Source of the DNA: an uncultured Ruminococcus sp.
Lineage (GTDB): Bacteria > Bacillota > Clostridia > Oscillospirales > Acutalibacteraceae
Reading direction: 5' to 3'
Assembly: GCA_934476515.1 (NCBI GenBank)
Contig: CAKSNZ010000007.1
Span: 1-64,000 of the forward strand
Length of the DNA stretch: 64,000 bases
The translations under genes were made by a program, and so were the position numbers. The notes under the pieces are model-generated. The model made no database searches, was not told the DNA's origin, and saw only the letters and a program-made list of their open reading frames with translations. Each line of letters starts with the position of its first letter. Within the stretch, counting starts at the first letter, position 1. Shown piece by piece: positions 1 through 7,767 of this stretch.

Positions 1-37
1 GAGTTTGTTTTTTATACTCATCGCTAAAGCTTTTTTG

Positions 38-66
38 AACCCCCGATACAATCGGGGGTTTTCGTT
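38..66 (+). terminator. Rho-independent terminator for a gene left of the window
   Basis: A hairpin with arms AACCCCCGAT and ATCGGGGGTT is followed by TTTTCG on the plus strand. The minus strand has no T-run after the stem, so it most likely ends a plus-strand gene lying left of the window. Confidence 0.7.
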
Positions 67-70
67 ATAC

Positions 71-119
71 AAAAAGAACTAGGGTTGTAGAAAAATTACT
101 ACAACCCTAGTCGATATAT
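71..119 (-). repeat. 49-bp direct repeat, copy 1, carrying the terminator of the kinase/dipeptidase operon
   Basis: This 49-bp stretch is identical to 3152-3200. It contains a 12-bp perfect stem (CTAGGGTTGTAG / CTACAACCCTAG, loop AAAAATTA). On the minus strand the stem is followed by TTCTTTTT, so here it acts as the terminator just downstream of the dipeptidase gene. Confidence 0.9.
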
Positions 120-120
120 G

Positions 121-1005
121 TTAATAATATGAAATAGATTTCTTACTAACAGGAAAAGTAAAATATGTATTCGGATATGGCTCATTAGTGTAGGTGAAAT
201 CCCACCATTCTGTTTGGCATGGAGAAAATCCACATTCTACCATTACACTTCTTAAATACATTCTATTGTTATACTGTTCATCAGTAATTCCTGTATAATC
301 AGGGCATGATAGTTCACCAAAGTAATCAAATGTTCCACCCATATCTACATCCTTTTTTATCTTTGTATCATACAATGTCATATCTACTGTACAACCTCTG
401 CTATGGCCAGAATAAATGGCAATATATGGTCCAAACAAAACTGATTTATCAAGTTCAGGATAAAAAAACTCCTTCATCCTTGTATCGCTTAAATCATTTG
501 CCCACTTAACAAAATGTTCTACTGCTTTTTGTGGTCTGTAAGCATCATAAATTTTAATTACATAACCTTTTTTTCTAAATTTCTTTGCTGCCTTTGACAA
601 TGCAGTTGCTGCTTCATAGGTTAGAAGAGCTAAAGAATCTTCATAACCATCGATCACATCGCCAACGAAATTATAAGTAGAAGCATATCTAATATCCAGT
701 TTTACATCAGGAATTATATCTGTAACAGAAACAAAACCAGTTGAATCATATATATTGTTTGGATTTGACTTTTTTGGTACAATATTTATAGTAGAAGTTG
801 GTACAGTAGTAGAAACCCTAGTTGTACTAGTTGTTGTTATCTTCTCACTTGTAGTTGTACTGTTTTTGTTAGCGGAAACAGTTGTAGTATTAACTTTGGA
901 AGTAGAAGCACTTGAATTTGAGTTTTTTGTATTATTGCAAGATGTGAAAAAAAACAAAGTACATATTACACAGAGCAAAGAAATTACAATTTTTATAATC
1001 TTCAT
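121..1005 (-). CDS. VanX/DdpX-type D-Ala-D-Ala dipeptidase lipoprotein (peptidase family M15D)
   Basis: A 294-residue protein. The start at 1005 was chosen because GGAG lies about 7 nt upstream and a lipoprotein signal follows at once (hydrophobic stretch, then FFFTSC with the lipobox Cys near residue 23). A Ser/Thr/Asn-rich linker of about 65 residues tethers the catalytic domain outside the membrane. The domain has the VanX signature SGHSRGCTVD, giving zinc ligands His201 and Asp208, and an arginine-containing YDAYRP motif. The family hydrolyses the D-Ala-D-Ala dipeptide and takes part in peptidoglycan turnover or vancomycin resistance. The motif normally read ExxH is E266-W-W-D269 here, so the third zinc ligand is Asp. 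It lies 11 bp downstream of the kinase gene and is probably cotranscribed with it. No vanH or vanA homologue is present, so resistance is not implied. Confidence 0.85.
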   Translation of the reverse strand: MKIIKIVISLLCVICTLFFFTSCNNTKNSNSSASTSKVNTTTVSANKNSTTTSEKITTTSTTRVSTTVPTSTINIVPKKSNPNNIYDSTGFVSVTDIIPDVKLDIRYASTYNFVGDVIDGYEDSLALLTYEAATALSKAAKKFRKKGYVIKIYDAYRPQKAVEHFVKWANDLSDTRMKEFFYPELDKSVLFGPYIAIYSGHSRGCTVDMTLYDTKIKKDVDMGGTFDYFGELSCPDYTGITDEQYNNRMYLRSVMVECGFSPCQTEWWDFTYTNEPYPNTYFTFPVSKKSISYY

Positions 1006-1016
1006 AAGTTTCTCCG

Positions 1017-2810
1017 TTAATAAGGTGCTACATAAGTTAAGCAAGTATCTTTACAATCTCCCTCATCTACACCTTTAATAGTTAATTTTACATAACTTGT
1101 TTCAATAGGATTAGGAAAATCAATAATTTGTGTAGCGTTTCTATCTTCTACATCATACACTTCTAAAGTTTTCTCTACTGAATAGCCATTAGAAAATTCA
1201 ATTAACACATCTGTTATTTTACTATTGATTTTATACTGTTTTGCTGTACCACCAGCATAACCGTTTTTTATTTTTAACCCAGAAACTAATTGGGTTTCTG
1301 GTAAATTCAATTTTATCCATTCACCAATACCAACACCACTAGAATTTTCGCACCAACAAGTATCATCATCATACATTACATTTATAGGATTATAGTCATA
1401 TGAATATTCATCAGGCAATGTTGAACTAGCATCTGCACTAATAAAGGATGTTGCACTATCCAATAATGGGATAGAAGTCAATTCTTCATTTGTCTGCTGA
1501 GTTGTATGGTCAGTGATAACTGTGCTGCTTGTTATAGTCGAAGTATTTTGTTCTGTATTTTCCTGATCACTAACATCAACTATTCTATTTTTATTTGTAT
1601 TCATACTATTAAACACAAAATAAATAACTGAACTTGCTACAATTATAACACAAATAGTTATTATAATAGCAATAATCATAGGCAACTTTTGGCTATTTTC
1701 CTTTAATGGATACACATTTTTATTTTGACTATTTGTTTTAGACATAGTTGCATTGTCAATTTGACTAGAATATCCAGATCGATAATTCACACCTTTATAC
1801 GTAGGAATAGTTACTTGCTTACCACACATATCATCATTCATTTTTGTATTTATTCTGGTATCAAGAGCATTATTTGTTAAATCAAGTAGTTCTGTTATGG
1901 TTTGACAACGGTCACTGTGGTTAACTGCAAGTCCATACATTAGTATTCTTTCTAACTGTAGTGGAATGTTAATTCCTAATTCAGATAGACTTTTTAGATT
2001 ATCATTCATATATCTATCTATTGAGTCTTCAGGTGGTATTCCAGTAATGCATTTATAAATTGTTGCACATAGTCCATAAACATCTGTCCATGGACCTTGT
2101 TCTCCATTAGTTTTATGTTGTTCAATAGGAGCATAACCACTTTTATACAATATAGTTTTTGTATTGTTTTCTTCAGAAAACTGTCTTGCAGAACCAAAAT
2201 CCATAAGTTTTAGTTGAGTTTCAGGAATAAACATAATATTGTCAGGGCTTATATCTCTGTGAATAATATGATTTTCATGAATTTTTATTAGTGATTGCAT
2301 GACAGGCTTCATCAAAGAAAAAACAGTTTCAGCATCCATAACACCATTAACAGAAATATAATCTCTTAAAGTTATACCATCAAGATACTCCATAACAATA
2401 TAAGCAGTATTATTTTCTTCAAAAAAATCTCTCACTTGAACTATACCATTTTCATTAGAAAATTTGGCTAGATTTCTTGCTTCATCTAGAAATTTTGACT
2501 TTTCTCTTTGGTAAAAGCTCTCATAATTTTGAGAAACAGGTAATACATCGTTTGAATATCTATTATCTCTATTTGCATAATTAGAAGGAAAATATTCTTT
2601 GATAGCAACTCTGATATTTAATGTGGTATCAAAACCTATATATGTAATTCCAAATCCACCCTCACCAATGGAATTACCTATCAAAAATTTATTGTTAAGG
2701 ATAGTTCCAGGCACTAGGAGATGTGATATAGTCTGTGGTACTGTTACTTCACCACAATTATTGCAGTAATTATCTTCATTCAATTCACCCATACATTTAT
2801 AGCAACGCAT
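1017..2810 (-). CDS. Zinc-ribbon transmembrane Ser/Thr protein kinase with extracellular discoidin-like domain
   Basis: A 597-residue protein, with the start chosen because AAGGAG stands 8 nt upstream of the ATG at 2810. An upstream in-frame ATG lacks a ribosome site and its extension runs into the hcp remnant. Domains in order: a zinc ribbon at residues 2-20 (CYKC and CNNCG), a protein kinase domain (glycine loop GEGGFG, Lys in AIKEY, catalytic loop HRDISPDN near residue 181, DFG motif), a transmembrane helix near 377-399, a Thr/Ser-rich linker, and a C-terminal beta-rich domain. The last resembles the NADase-type glycan-binding (F5/8 C-like) domain attached to many clostridial kinases. It differs from PrkC, which has PASTA repeats. 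With the dipeptidase downstream, a role in sensing envelope glycans is plausible but is inference. Confidence 0.88.
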   Translation of the reverse strand: MRCYKCMGELNEDNYCNNCGEVTVPQTISHLLVPGTILNNKFLIGNSIGEGGFGITYIGFDTTLNIRVAIKEYFPSNYANRDNRYSNDVLPVSQNYESFYQREKSKFLDEARNLAKFSNENGIVQVRDFFEENNTAYIVMEYLDGITLRDYISVNGVMDAETVFSLMKPVMQSLIKIHENHIIHRDISPDNIMFIPETQLKLMDFGSARQFSEENNTKTILYKSGYAPIEQHKTNGEQGPWTDVYGLCATIYKCITGIPPEDSIDRYMNDNLKSLSELGINIPLQLERILMYGLAVNHSDRCQTITELLDLTNNALDTRINTKMNDDMCGKQVTIPTYKGVNYRSGYSSQIDNATMSKTNSQNKNVYPLKENSQKLPMIIAIIITICVIIVASSVIYFVFNSMNTNKNRIVDVSDQENTEQNTSTITSSTVITDHTTQQTNEELTSIPLLDSATSFISADASSTLPDEYSYDYNPINVMYDDDTCWCENSSGVGIGEWIKLNLPETQLVSGLKIKNGYAGGTAKQYKINSKITDVLIEFSNGYSVEKTLEVYDVEDRNATQIIDFPNPIETSYVKLTIKGVDEGDCKDTCLTYVAPY

Positions 2811-2930
2811 TTGTTCCACTCCTTGCTCATTATCAGTAAGTATATATTTTGATTTTATCACAAACAAATAATATAGTAAAGAAATATTCAAATAAAAACA
2901 TTCACAAAAAAACATCACTTTCACAAAATT

Positions 2931-3146
2931 AATGGGTTACCTATTATTTACAACATCTCATGGTATGAACAAAAGACTGTTATTGTACTACTAGCATTAT
3001 TATACTTAGGTGTTAAAAATATTCATCTTGGTCCTACACTACCGGCTTTTCTATCTGAAAATGTAGCAAAGGTACTTATTGATAACTTTGGTATTTCCGG
3101 TATAGGTACAGTTGAAGATGATATTGAATTATTCTTCGGAAAATAA
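2931..3146 (+). pseudogene. hcp: 3' remnant of a hybrid cluster protein (hydroxylamine reductase) gene
   Basis: The plus-strand frame from 2931 to the TAA at 3144-3146 encodes about 71 residues. They include [24 protein letters not shown] and [10 protein letters not shown], which match the C-terminal end of the hybrid cluster protein (Hcp, about 540 residues in the family). The cluster-binding cysteines and everything upstream are absent. The frame has no start codon and runs into the 5' region of the kinase gene on the other strand. It is the stump left when most of hcp was lost. Confidence 0.88.
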
Positions 3147-3151
3147 TATAA

Positions 3152-3200
3152 AAAAAGAACTAGGGTTGTAGAAAAATTACTACAACCCTAGTCGATATAT
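3152..3200. repeat. 49-bp direct repeat, copy 2
   Basis: Identical over 49 bp to 71-119, including the 12-bp stem-loop. It lies 6 bp after the stop codon of the hcp remnant. Its T-rich tail is on the minus strand, but the minus-strand gene upstream (prfC) has its own terminator, so this copy looks out of place. Confidence 0.9.
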
Positions 3201-3202
3201 AT

Positions 3203-3307
3203 AATATCATTTGTGCCATAAATTATTATAAAGAATATTTTTCTCTTTTTGGTAATAGGATAGCATACTTTATTTAAAAAATCATCCCTTATGGCAAAAA
3301 TGATATT
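3203..3307. repeat. 105-bp element with 19-bp terminal inverted repeats (MITE-like)
   Basis: The ends 3203-3221 and 3289-3307 are inverted copies matching at 18 of 19 positions (AATATCATTTGTGCCATAA against AATATCATTTTTGCCATAA). No coding frame lies inside and no clear target duplication flanks it. It could be a miniature transposable element or a structured RNA or regulatory site. Confidence 0.55.
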
Positions 3308-3346
3308 AAATTAGGCCAAAATGATTAATTACAAATAAAAAACAGC

Positions 3347-3381
3347 TATAAAAAACACAACCTTATAAGAAAGGTTGTGTT
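3347..3381 (-). terminator. Terminator of prfC
   Basis: Arms AACACAACC (3354-3362) and GGTTGTGTT (3373-3381) form a stem followed by TTTTATA on the minus strand, just after the prfC stop codon. Confidence 0.8.
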
Positions 3382-3390
3382 AGTTTTTAA

Positions 3391-4980
3391 TTATACATTG
3401 CCAAATTCTTGAATCTCAAGACCTTTATTATGTTCTAACGCCCAATCAATTGACCAATAAGATGTAAATAGAAGTAAGTGATTACCTCTTAAATCTTGAA
3501 TTCTCTTTGTATCGGATGCTAAGTCAAGAGCCTTAACATCAACCTCACTGTCATTCTTAATCCAACGGATAAACTGATAAGGTAGGTTTTCCATAATAAT
3601 TTCTACATTGTATTCATTGTTTAGTCTGTACTTTAGAACATCAAACTGAAGTACACCAACAACACCAACAATTACTTCTTCCATACCGGCATCTAGTTCT
3701 TGGAAAATCTGAATTGCACCTTCCTGTGCAATCTGATTTGTACCCTTAATGAACTGCTTTCTCTTCATTGTATCTTTCTGTCTAACTAAACAGAAATGTT
3801 CAGGTGCAAAGGTAGGAATACCCTTAAATTTAAACTTATGTGATGGTGTACAAACAGTATCACCGATTGAGAAAATACCAGGGTCAAATACACCGATAAT
3901 ATCACCGGCATAGGCTTCATCAACAATTTCTCTTTCTTGAGCCATAATCTGTTGTGGCTGAGAAAGTTTAATTTTCTTGTTGCCTTGCATATGGAATACT
4001 TCCATATTCTTCTCAAACTTACCTGAACAAATACGCATAAAGGCAATTCTGTCTCTATGGTTCTTGTTCATATTAGCTTGAATTTTAAATACAAATGCTG
4101 AGAATTCATCACTTTTAGGTTCAATAATACCGTCATCAGATTCTCTTGCAAGTGGTGGTGTAGTTAAATTTAAGAATTCTTCTAGGAATGGTTCAACACC
4201 AAAGTTAGTTAAAGCTGAACCGAAGAATACAGGTGTAAGTTCACCTTTACGAACTGCATCAATATCAAATTCATCACCTGCACCATCAAGAAGTTCTACA
4301 TCTTCAAGTAAAGTTTCTTTTTGACCGTATGCTAGGTGTGAATCAAGTTCAGGGTCATCAAGAGTAAATTCTTCTTTTTCAACTTCCTTTTGACCGTTAT
4401 TAGCAGTAAAGGCAATAACTTTCTTAGTGTTTCTTTCATAAACACCTTTGAATTCTTTACCTGAACCTATAGGCCAGTTAATAGGACAAGTGTTGATACC
4501 AAGTACATTTTCAATATCTTCAAGTAGGTCATAAGGACTCTTAGAGTCTCTATCCATTTTATTAATAAATGTAATAATAGGAATATGTCGCATAACACAA
4601 ACTTTGAAAAGTTTGATTGTTTGGTTTTCTACACCCTTACTACCGTCAATAACCATTACTGCACAGTCAGCAGCCATTAGTGTTCTATAAGTATCTTCTG
4701 AGAAGTCTTGGTGTCCGGGTGTATCCAAAATGTTGATACAATATCCTTTATATTTAAACTGAAGAACTGAAGAAGTAACAGAAATACCTCTTTGTTTTTC
4801 AATTTCCATCCAGTCTGATACAGCATGTTTAGCTGTTCTCTTACCTTTTACAGAACCGGCAAGGTTAATTGCTCCTCCGTATAGCAACAGTTTCTCTGTT
4901 AGTGTTGTTTTACCTGCGTCAGGGTGAGAAATGATTGCAAAGGTTCTTCTTTTATCAATTTCGTTAAATAAATCGCTCAT
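3391..4980 (-). CDS. prfC: Peptide chain release factor 3
   Basis: A 529-residue GTPase, the usual length of RF3. RF3 recycles RF1 and RF2 from the ribosome after peptide release. The start at 4980 follows GGAGG with 5-nt spacing. The P-loop SHPDAGKTT, the DTPGHQDF switch and the NKMDR specificity motif are all present, followed by translation-factor beta-barrel and RF3 C-terminal regions. It is a single-gene unit with its own promoter and terminator, divergent from hemW. An upstream in-frame start would add eight residues but leaves the ribosome site inside the gene. Confidence 0.97.
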   Translation of the reverse strand: MSDLFNEIDKRRTFAIISHPDAGKTTLTEKLLLYGGAINLAGSVKGKRTAKHAVSDWMEIEKQRGISVTSSVLQFKYKGYCINILDTPGHQDFSEDTYRTLMAADCAVMVIDGSKGVENQTIKLFKVCVMRHIPIITFINKMDRDSKSPYDLLEDIENVLGINTCPINWPIGSGKEFKGVYERNTKKVIAFTANNGQKEVEKEEFTLDDPELDSHLAYGQKETLLEDVELLDGAGDEFDIDAVRKGELTPVFFGSALTNFGVEPFLEEFLNLTTPPLARESDDGIIEPKSDEFSAFVFKIQANMNKNHRDRIAFMRICSGKFEKNMEVFHMQGNKKIKLSQPQQIMAQEREIVDEAYAGDIIGVFDPGIFSIGDTVCTPSHKFKFKGIPTFAPEHFCLVRQKDTMKRKQFIKGTNQIAQEGAIQIFQELDAGMEEVIVGVVGVLQFDVLKYRLNNEYNVEIIMENLPYQFIRWIKNDSEVDVKALDLASDTKRIQDLRGNHLLLFTSYWSIDWALEHNKGLEIQEFGNV

Positions 4981-4997
4981 TTTTCCTCCAATAATAC

Positions 4998-5047
4998 TTG
5001 ACATATCTCTAAAAGTATATTTTACTATTATTAATAGAATTAGTCAA
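4998..5047. promoter_or_regulatory. Overlapping divergent promoters for prfC and hemW
   Basis: Minus strand (prfC): TTGACT at 5042-5047, 17-nt spacer, TAAAAT at 5019-5024. Plus strand (hemW): TTGACA at 4998-5003, 17-nt spacer, a weaker TTTACT at 5021-5026. The two -10 boxes share the same bases, so the polymerases should exclude each other. Confidence 0.65.
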
Positions 5048-5063
5048 TGTTTTTGAGGTAATT

Positions 5064-6158
5064 ATGAAGAAAATCGGATTATATATTCACATTCCTTTTT
5101 GCAAAAGTAAATGTCCTTACTGTGACTTTTTCAGCATTAAGATGAATGATGAAGAAATGAACAGGTATGTAGATAAAGTAATTGAAAGATTTGATAAGTA
5201 CTGTAATGACAATATTGTGCTTGATACTGTTTATTTTGGTGGTGGTACACCTAGTACATTAGGTACTGAAAGAATTGCTAAAATACTAAATGTAATTAAT
5301 GATAAATTTACTGTTGATGAAAATGCAGAAATTACTATGGAAATGAACCCTACCAGCAAAGAATTAATTGACTTTACTGTACTTAAAGAATGTGGGTTAA
5401 ACAGATTATCAATCGGTATGCAATCTGCTGTAGAAAGTGAAATGAAGTTACTTGGAAGGACTCATAGTCAGGAAGATGTAATCAATACTGTTAATCAGGC
5501 TAAAAAGTCAGGTATTGATAATATTTCACTAGACCTTATTATTGGTGTACCTACTCAGACTAAAGAGTCACTAAAATATTCTATGGACTTTTGCAAGTTC
5601 CTTAATGTTAAGCATATTTCTGCTTATATTCTAAAGATTGAAGAAGGTACAAAGTTCTACACAATTAAGGATAGTTTAAATATACCTAGTGATGATGAAC
5701 AAGCTGAAATGTATATGTATGTTAGTGAATACCTTGAAAGTATTGGATATAGTCAATATGAAATTTCTAATTATTCTTTAGAAGGTTTTGAAAGTAAACA
5801 CAACACAAAATACTGGAGATGTGAAGAATATATTGGTATTGGTCCATCGGCACATTCATTTTATAATGGTGAAAGATTTTACTACAACAGAAGTTTTGAA
5901 GAATTTTATAATGATAAAACTAATTTTGATTGTATTGGTGGTACTGAAGAAGAATTTATTATGCTTAACTTACGACTTAAAAGAGGTTTGATTTTTAAGG
6001 AATATGAAGAAAAGTATAATAAAAAGTTTCCTGAAGAAATTATTAAGAAAGCTAAAATCCTTGAAAAAGCAGGACTGCTGACTGTTGATAAAGAAAAGGT
6101 ATCCCTAAACCGTAAGGGATACCTTGTATCTAATGCTATTATATGTGAGTTAATTTAG
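5064..6158 (+). CDS. hemW: HemW-like radical SAM heme chaperone
   Basis: A 364-residue protein with the radical SAM cluster motif CKSKCPYC (Cys13, Cys17, Cys20), followed by the SAM-binding FGGGTPS and the C-terminal HemN/HemW region. HemW proteins were long annotated as oxygen-independent coproporphyrinogen oxidase. They bind heme and deliver it to respiratory proteins, and the four-cysteine pattern of true HemN is lacking. The start follows TTTTGAGGTAATT. Its stop codon overlaps that of the convergent gerQ gene by 2 nt. Confidence 0.9.
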   Translation: MKKIGLYIHIPFCKSKCPYCDFFSIKMNDEEMNRYVDKVIERFDKYCNDNIVLDTVYFGGGTPSTLGTERIAKILNVINDKFTVDENAEITMEMNPTSKELIDFTVLKECGLNRLSIGMQSAVESEMKLLGRTHSQEDVINTVNQAKKSGIDNISLDLIIGVPTQTKESLKYSMDFCKFLNVKHISAYILKIEEGTKFYTIKDSLNIPSDDEQAEMYMYVSEYLESIGYSQYEISNYSLEGFESKHNTKYWRCEEYIGIGPSAHSFYNGERFYYNRSFEEFYNDKTNFDCIGGTEEEFIMLNLRLKRGLIFKEYEEKYNKKFPEEIIKKAKILEKAGLLTVDKEKVSLNRKGYLVSNAIICELI

Positions 6159-6751
6159 TAGAAAAATCTAATGTACTTTACATTGTAGAAATCACAAGCA
6201 GTGACATTTCTTGTTCCTCGTTCATTGATTAAAAGGAAGTTAGTACCTACACCTAAAAGTGTACCTTCTAGTGTCTGAACTGTATTTGTACCCATCATAA
6301 AATTAACTTGAACCATTCTTCCGATTTGAGTTCTTGCAAAGCTATTTAGATACTGAATACTCTGAGCATCTACTAGTAAAGACTGAAAAGGTTGGTTGTG
6401 TTCTTCTATTGGTTGAGCACTTTCTTCTGTAGTTAAATTAACCCTCATTGGGGATGAAATTGGAACTGATGAACCTGTTGCAGTTTCGCTTGAATTTCTG
6501 TTACCTGAATTGATTCCATCTAAATCCGACATTGGCGTTGCTACAGATTGGATACTGCTACTTGGTACAATATTACTGTCATTTACACCGGTATTCATAC
6601 TTCGATTTCTATTCATTTGATGTGCATTTGCAATATCCTCTAGGGATGGGATATTCACGACATCTGATGTATTAGCATACATATATCTATTAGCGTTATT
6701 ACCTGTCAAGCCATAGATTTGACCTAAATCTATCATATTTCTATTAACCAT
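6155..6751 (-). CDS. gerQ: GerQ-like spore coat protein
   Basis: A 198-residue protein. The last 70 residues (from about YLNSFARTQIGR to the end) match the GerQ domain, a small beta-rich fold with the GTLLGVG and CDFYNVKYI segments. The first 125 residues are low-complexity, rich in Asn, Ser and Met, and probably disordered. In Bacillus GerQ is a crosslinked coat protein needed to place the lytic enzyme CwlJ in the spore. Here gerQ lies 12 bp downstream of cwlJ, which supports the call. AGGAGG precedes the ATG and falls between the two genes. Confidence 0.8.
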   Translation of the reverse strand: MVNRNMIDLGQIYGLTGNNANRYMYANTSDVVNIPSLEDIANAHQMNRNRSMNTGVNDSNIVPSSSIQSVATPMSDLDGINSGNRNSSETATGSSVPISSPMRVNLTTEESAQPIEEHNQPFQSLLVDAQSIQYLNSFARTQIGRMVQVNFMMGTNTVQTLEGTLLGVGTNFLLINERGTRNVTACDFYNVKYIRFFY

Positions 6752-6763
6752 ATAATCCTCCTA

Positions 6764-7207
6764 TTAAGTATCAGCATATGCGTTAGTTGGTGCATAAAAG
6801 CAATGCTCCCCTATTCGTGTATATAATATGCCTACCTTACTGGGGAAATATGTTGGACAAGCAGTACTATATGGATTAAAGTAGAAAAGGCTATTGCCTA
6901 CTGTTGAAAGTCTTCCACCGGCTAAAGCCCAATCTGCTATTTCATATTGTATGGGGTCAGGGGTCATATTATAAACATTTTGAGGATTATAAGCACCATT
7001 AATATTGTCATGATAGCAGGTGAATTGTCGATATTGAGTTAATATATTACGAACATTGCCACCGTCATTTACTCTTGCAAATTCTCCATAAGGAATTGTT
7101 GCTCTGTTCATAATTAGGGTTGCTATGGCTTTCATACCATCTTCCCCTTCGGATTCTGCTTCACACTTTAATATACGAGCAAATAGTTCTCTAGTGTCTA
7201 AAGCCAT
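6764..7207 (-). CDS. cwlJ: CwlJ-type spore cortex hydrolase
   Basis: A 147-residue protein of the SleB/CwlJ hydrolase family (Hydrolase_2). The family motif near the N-terminus (CEAESEGEDGMKAIA, then IMNR) and the downstream FYNP-like FYFNPYS segment are present. It has no signal peptide and the same length as Bacillus CwlJ, unlike the longer secreted SleB. CwlJ degrades the cortex during germination. The gene pair cwlJ-gerQ indicates a spore-forming host. The ribosome site GAGGTGAT lies in the 3' arm of a hairpin (see 7214-7245). Confidence 0.88.
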   Translation of the reverse strand: MALDTRELFARILKCEAESEGEDGMKAIATLIMNRATIPYGEFARVNDGGNVRNILTQYRQFTCYHDNINGAYNPQNVYNMTPDPIQYEIADWALAGGRLSTVGNSLFYFNPYSTACPTYFPSKVGILYTRIGEHCFYAPTNAYADT

Positions 7208-7213
7208 ACTATC

Positions 7214-7245
7214 ACCTCACCAATCGTTATATATTATGGTGAGGT
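7214..7245 (-). promoter_or_regulatory. Hairpin that encloses the cwlJ ribosome site
   Basis: Arms ACCTCACC and GGTGAGGT form a perfect 8-bp stem with a 16-nt loop. The second arm on the minus strand is the cwlJ Shine-Dalgarno sequence (GGTGAGGTGAT, then ATG). No T-run follows, so it may control translation rather than termination. Confidence 0.5.
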
Positions 7246-7263
7246 TTTAATTTTGACACAAAT

Positions 7264-7725
7264 TTAATCTATATGGTCCTCATAGTAGTCATCAGCATCT
7301 TCAAAATCATCAAAGTCATCATAATGGTCTTCATAAAAATCATCAGAATCGCTATAAATTTTTACATTATATTCATCATCATTATATGAATTTGAATTTT
7401 TTCTGCCATAAGAATAATTACTGTTGTATGAATTGTAATTGTCATTTACAGTATAGTCATCATATGTTGTTGTAGTTGGAATAGTATGAGATTTATAAAA
7501 CTGTGAATACTCATTATCTCTTGCTTTTCTTTCAGCTACAGAATTTTCATAACCGACAATCAAAGCCACTGCAAGAATTATGCCGATAATTAGGAGAATA
7601 ATGCTACCAAGTGAATTAAAATGCTTTTTCTTATACTTACCTGTCGGTGAATGAATATCAGAATTACAAATTTGGTAATTCATAAAGTCATTATTGAAAT
7701 CATTGTTAAAACCGTTGTTACTCAT
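7264..7725 (-). CDS. Unknown membrane protein with acidic Asp/Tyr-rich tail
   Basis: A 153-residue protein that I do not recognise. The start at 7725 was chosen because AAAGGAG lies 8 nt upstream. It has an Asn-rich N-terminus, a basic KYKKKH stretch, one transmembrane helix near residues 40-60, a Ser/Tyr/Asn-rich middle and a strongly acidic tail of about 35 residues dominated by Asp, Glu and Tyr. The positive residues before the helix suggest a cytoplasmic N-terminus and an external acidic tail. It has its own promoter with a palindrome at the -35 region and lies just upstream of cwlJ-gerQ, so a spore or envelope role is possible but unproven. Confidence 0.65.
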   Translation of the reverse strand: MSNNGFNNDFNNDFMNYQICNSDIHSPTGKYKKKHFNSLGSIILLIIGIILAVALIVGYENSVAERKARDNEYSQFYKSHTIPTTTTYDDYTVNDNYNSYNSNYSYGRKNSNSYNDDEYNVKIYSDSDDFYEDHYDDFDDFEDADDYYEDHID

Positions 7726-7767
7726 AGAAATACTCCTTTCATATAGGTAATATCTTCTTACAGTTAC

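Noticed and set aside
755-1078. 107-residue plus-strand frame over the dipeptidase N-terminus
   Set aside because: It is the complement of the low-complexity Thr/Ser/Asn linker and signal peptide, which gives a run of Val/Leu codons on the other strand.
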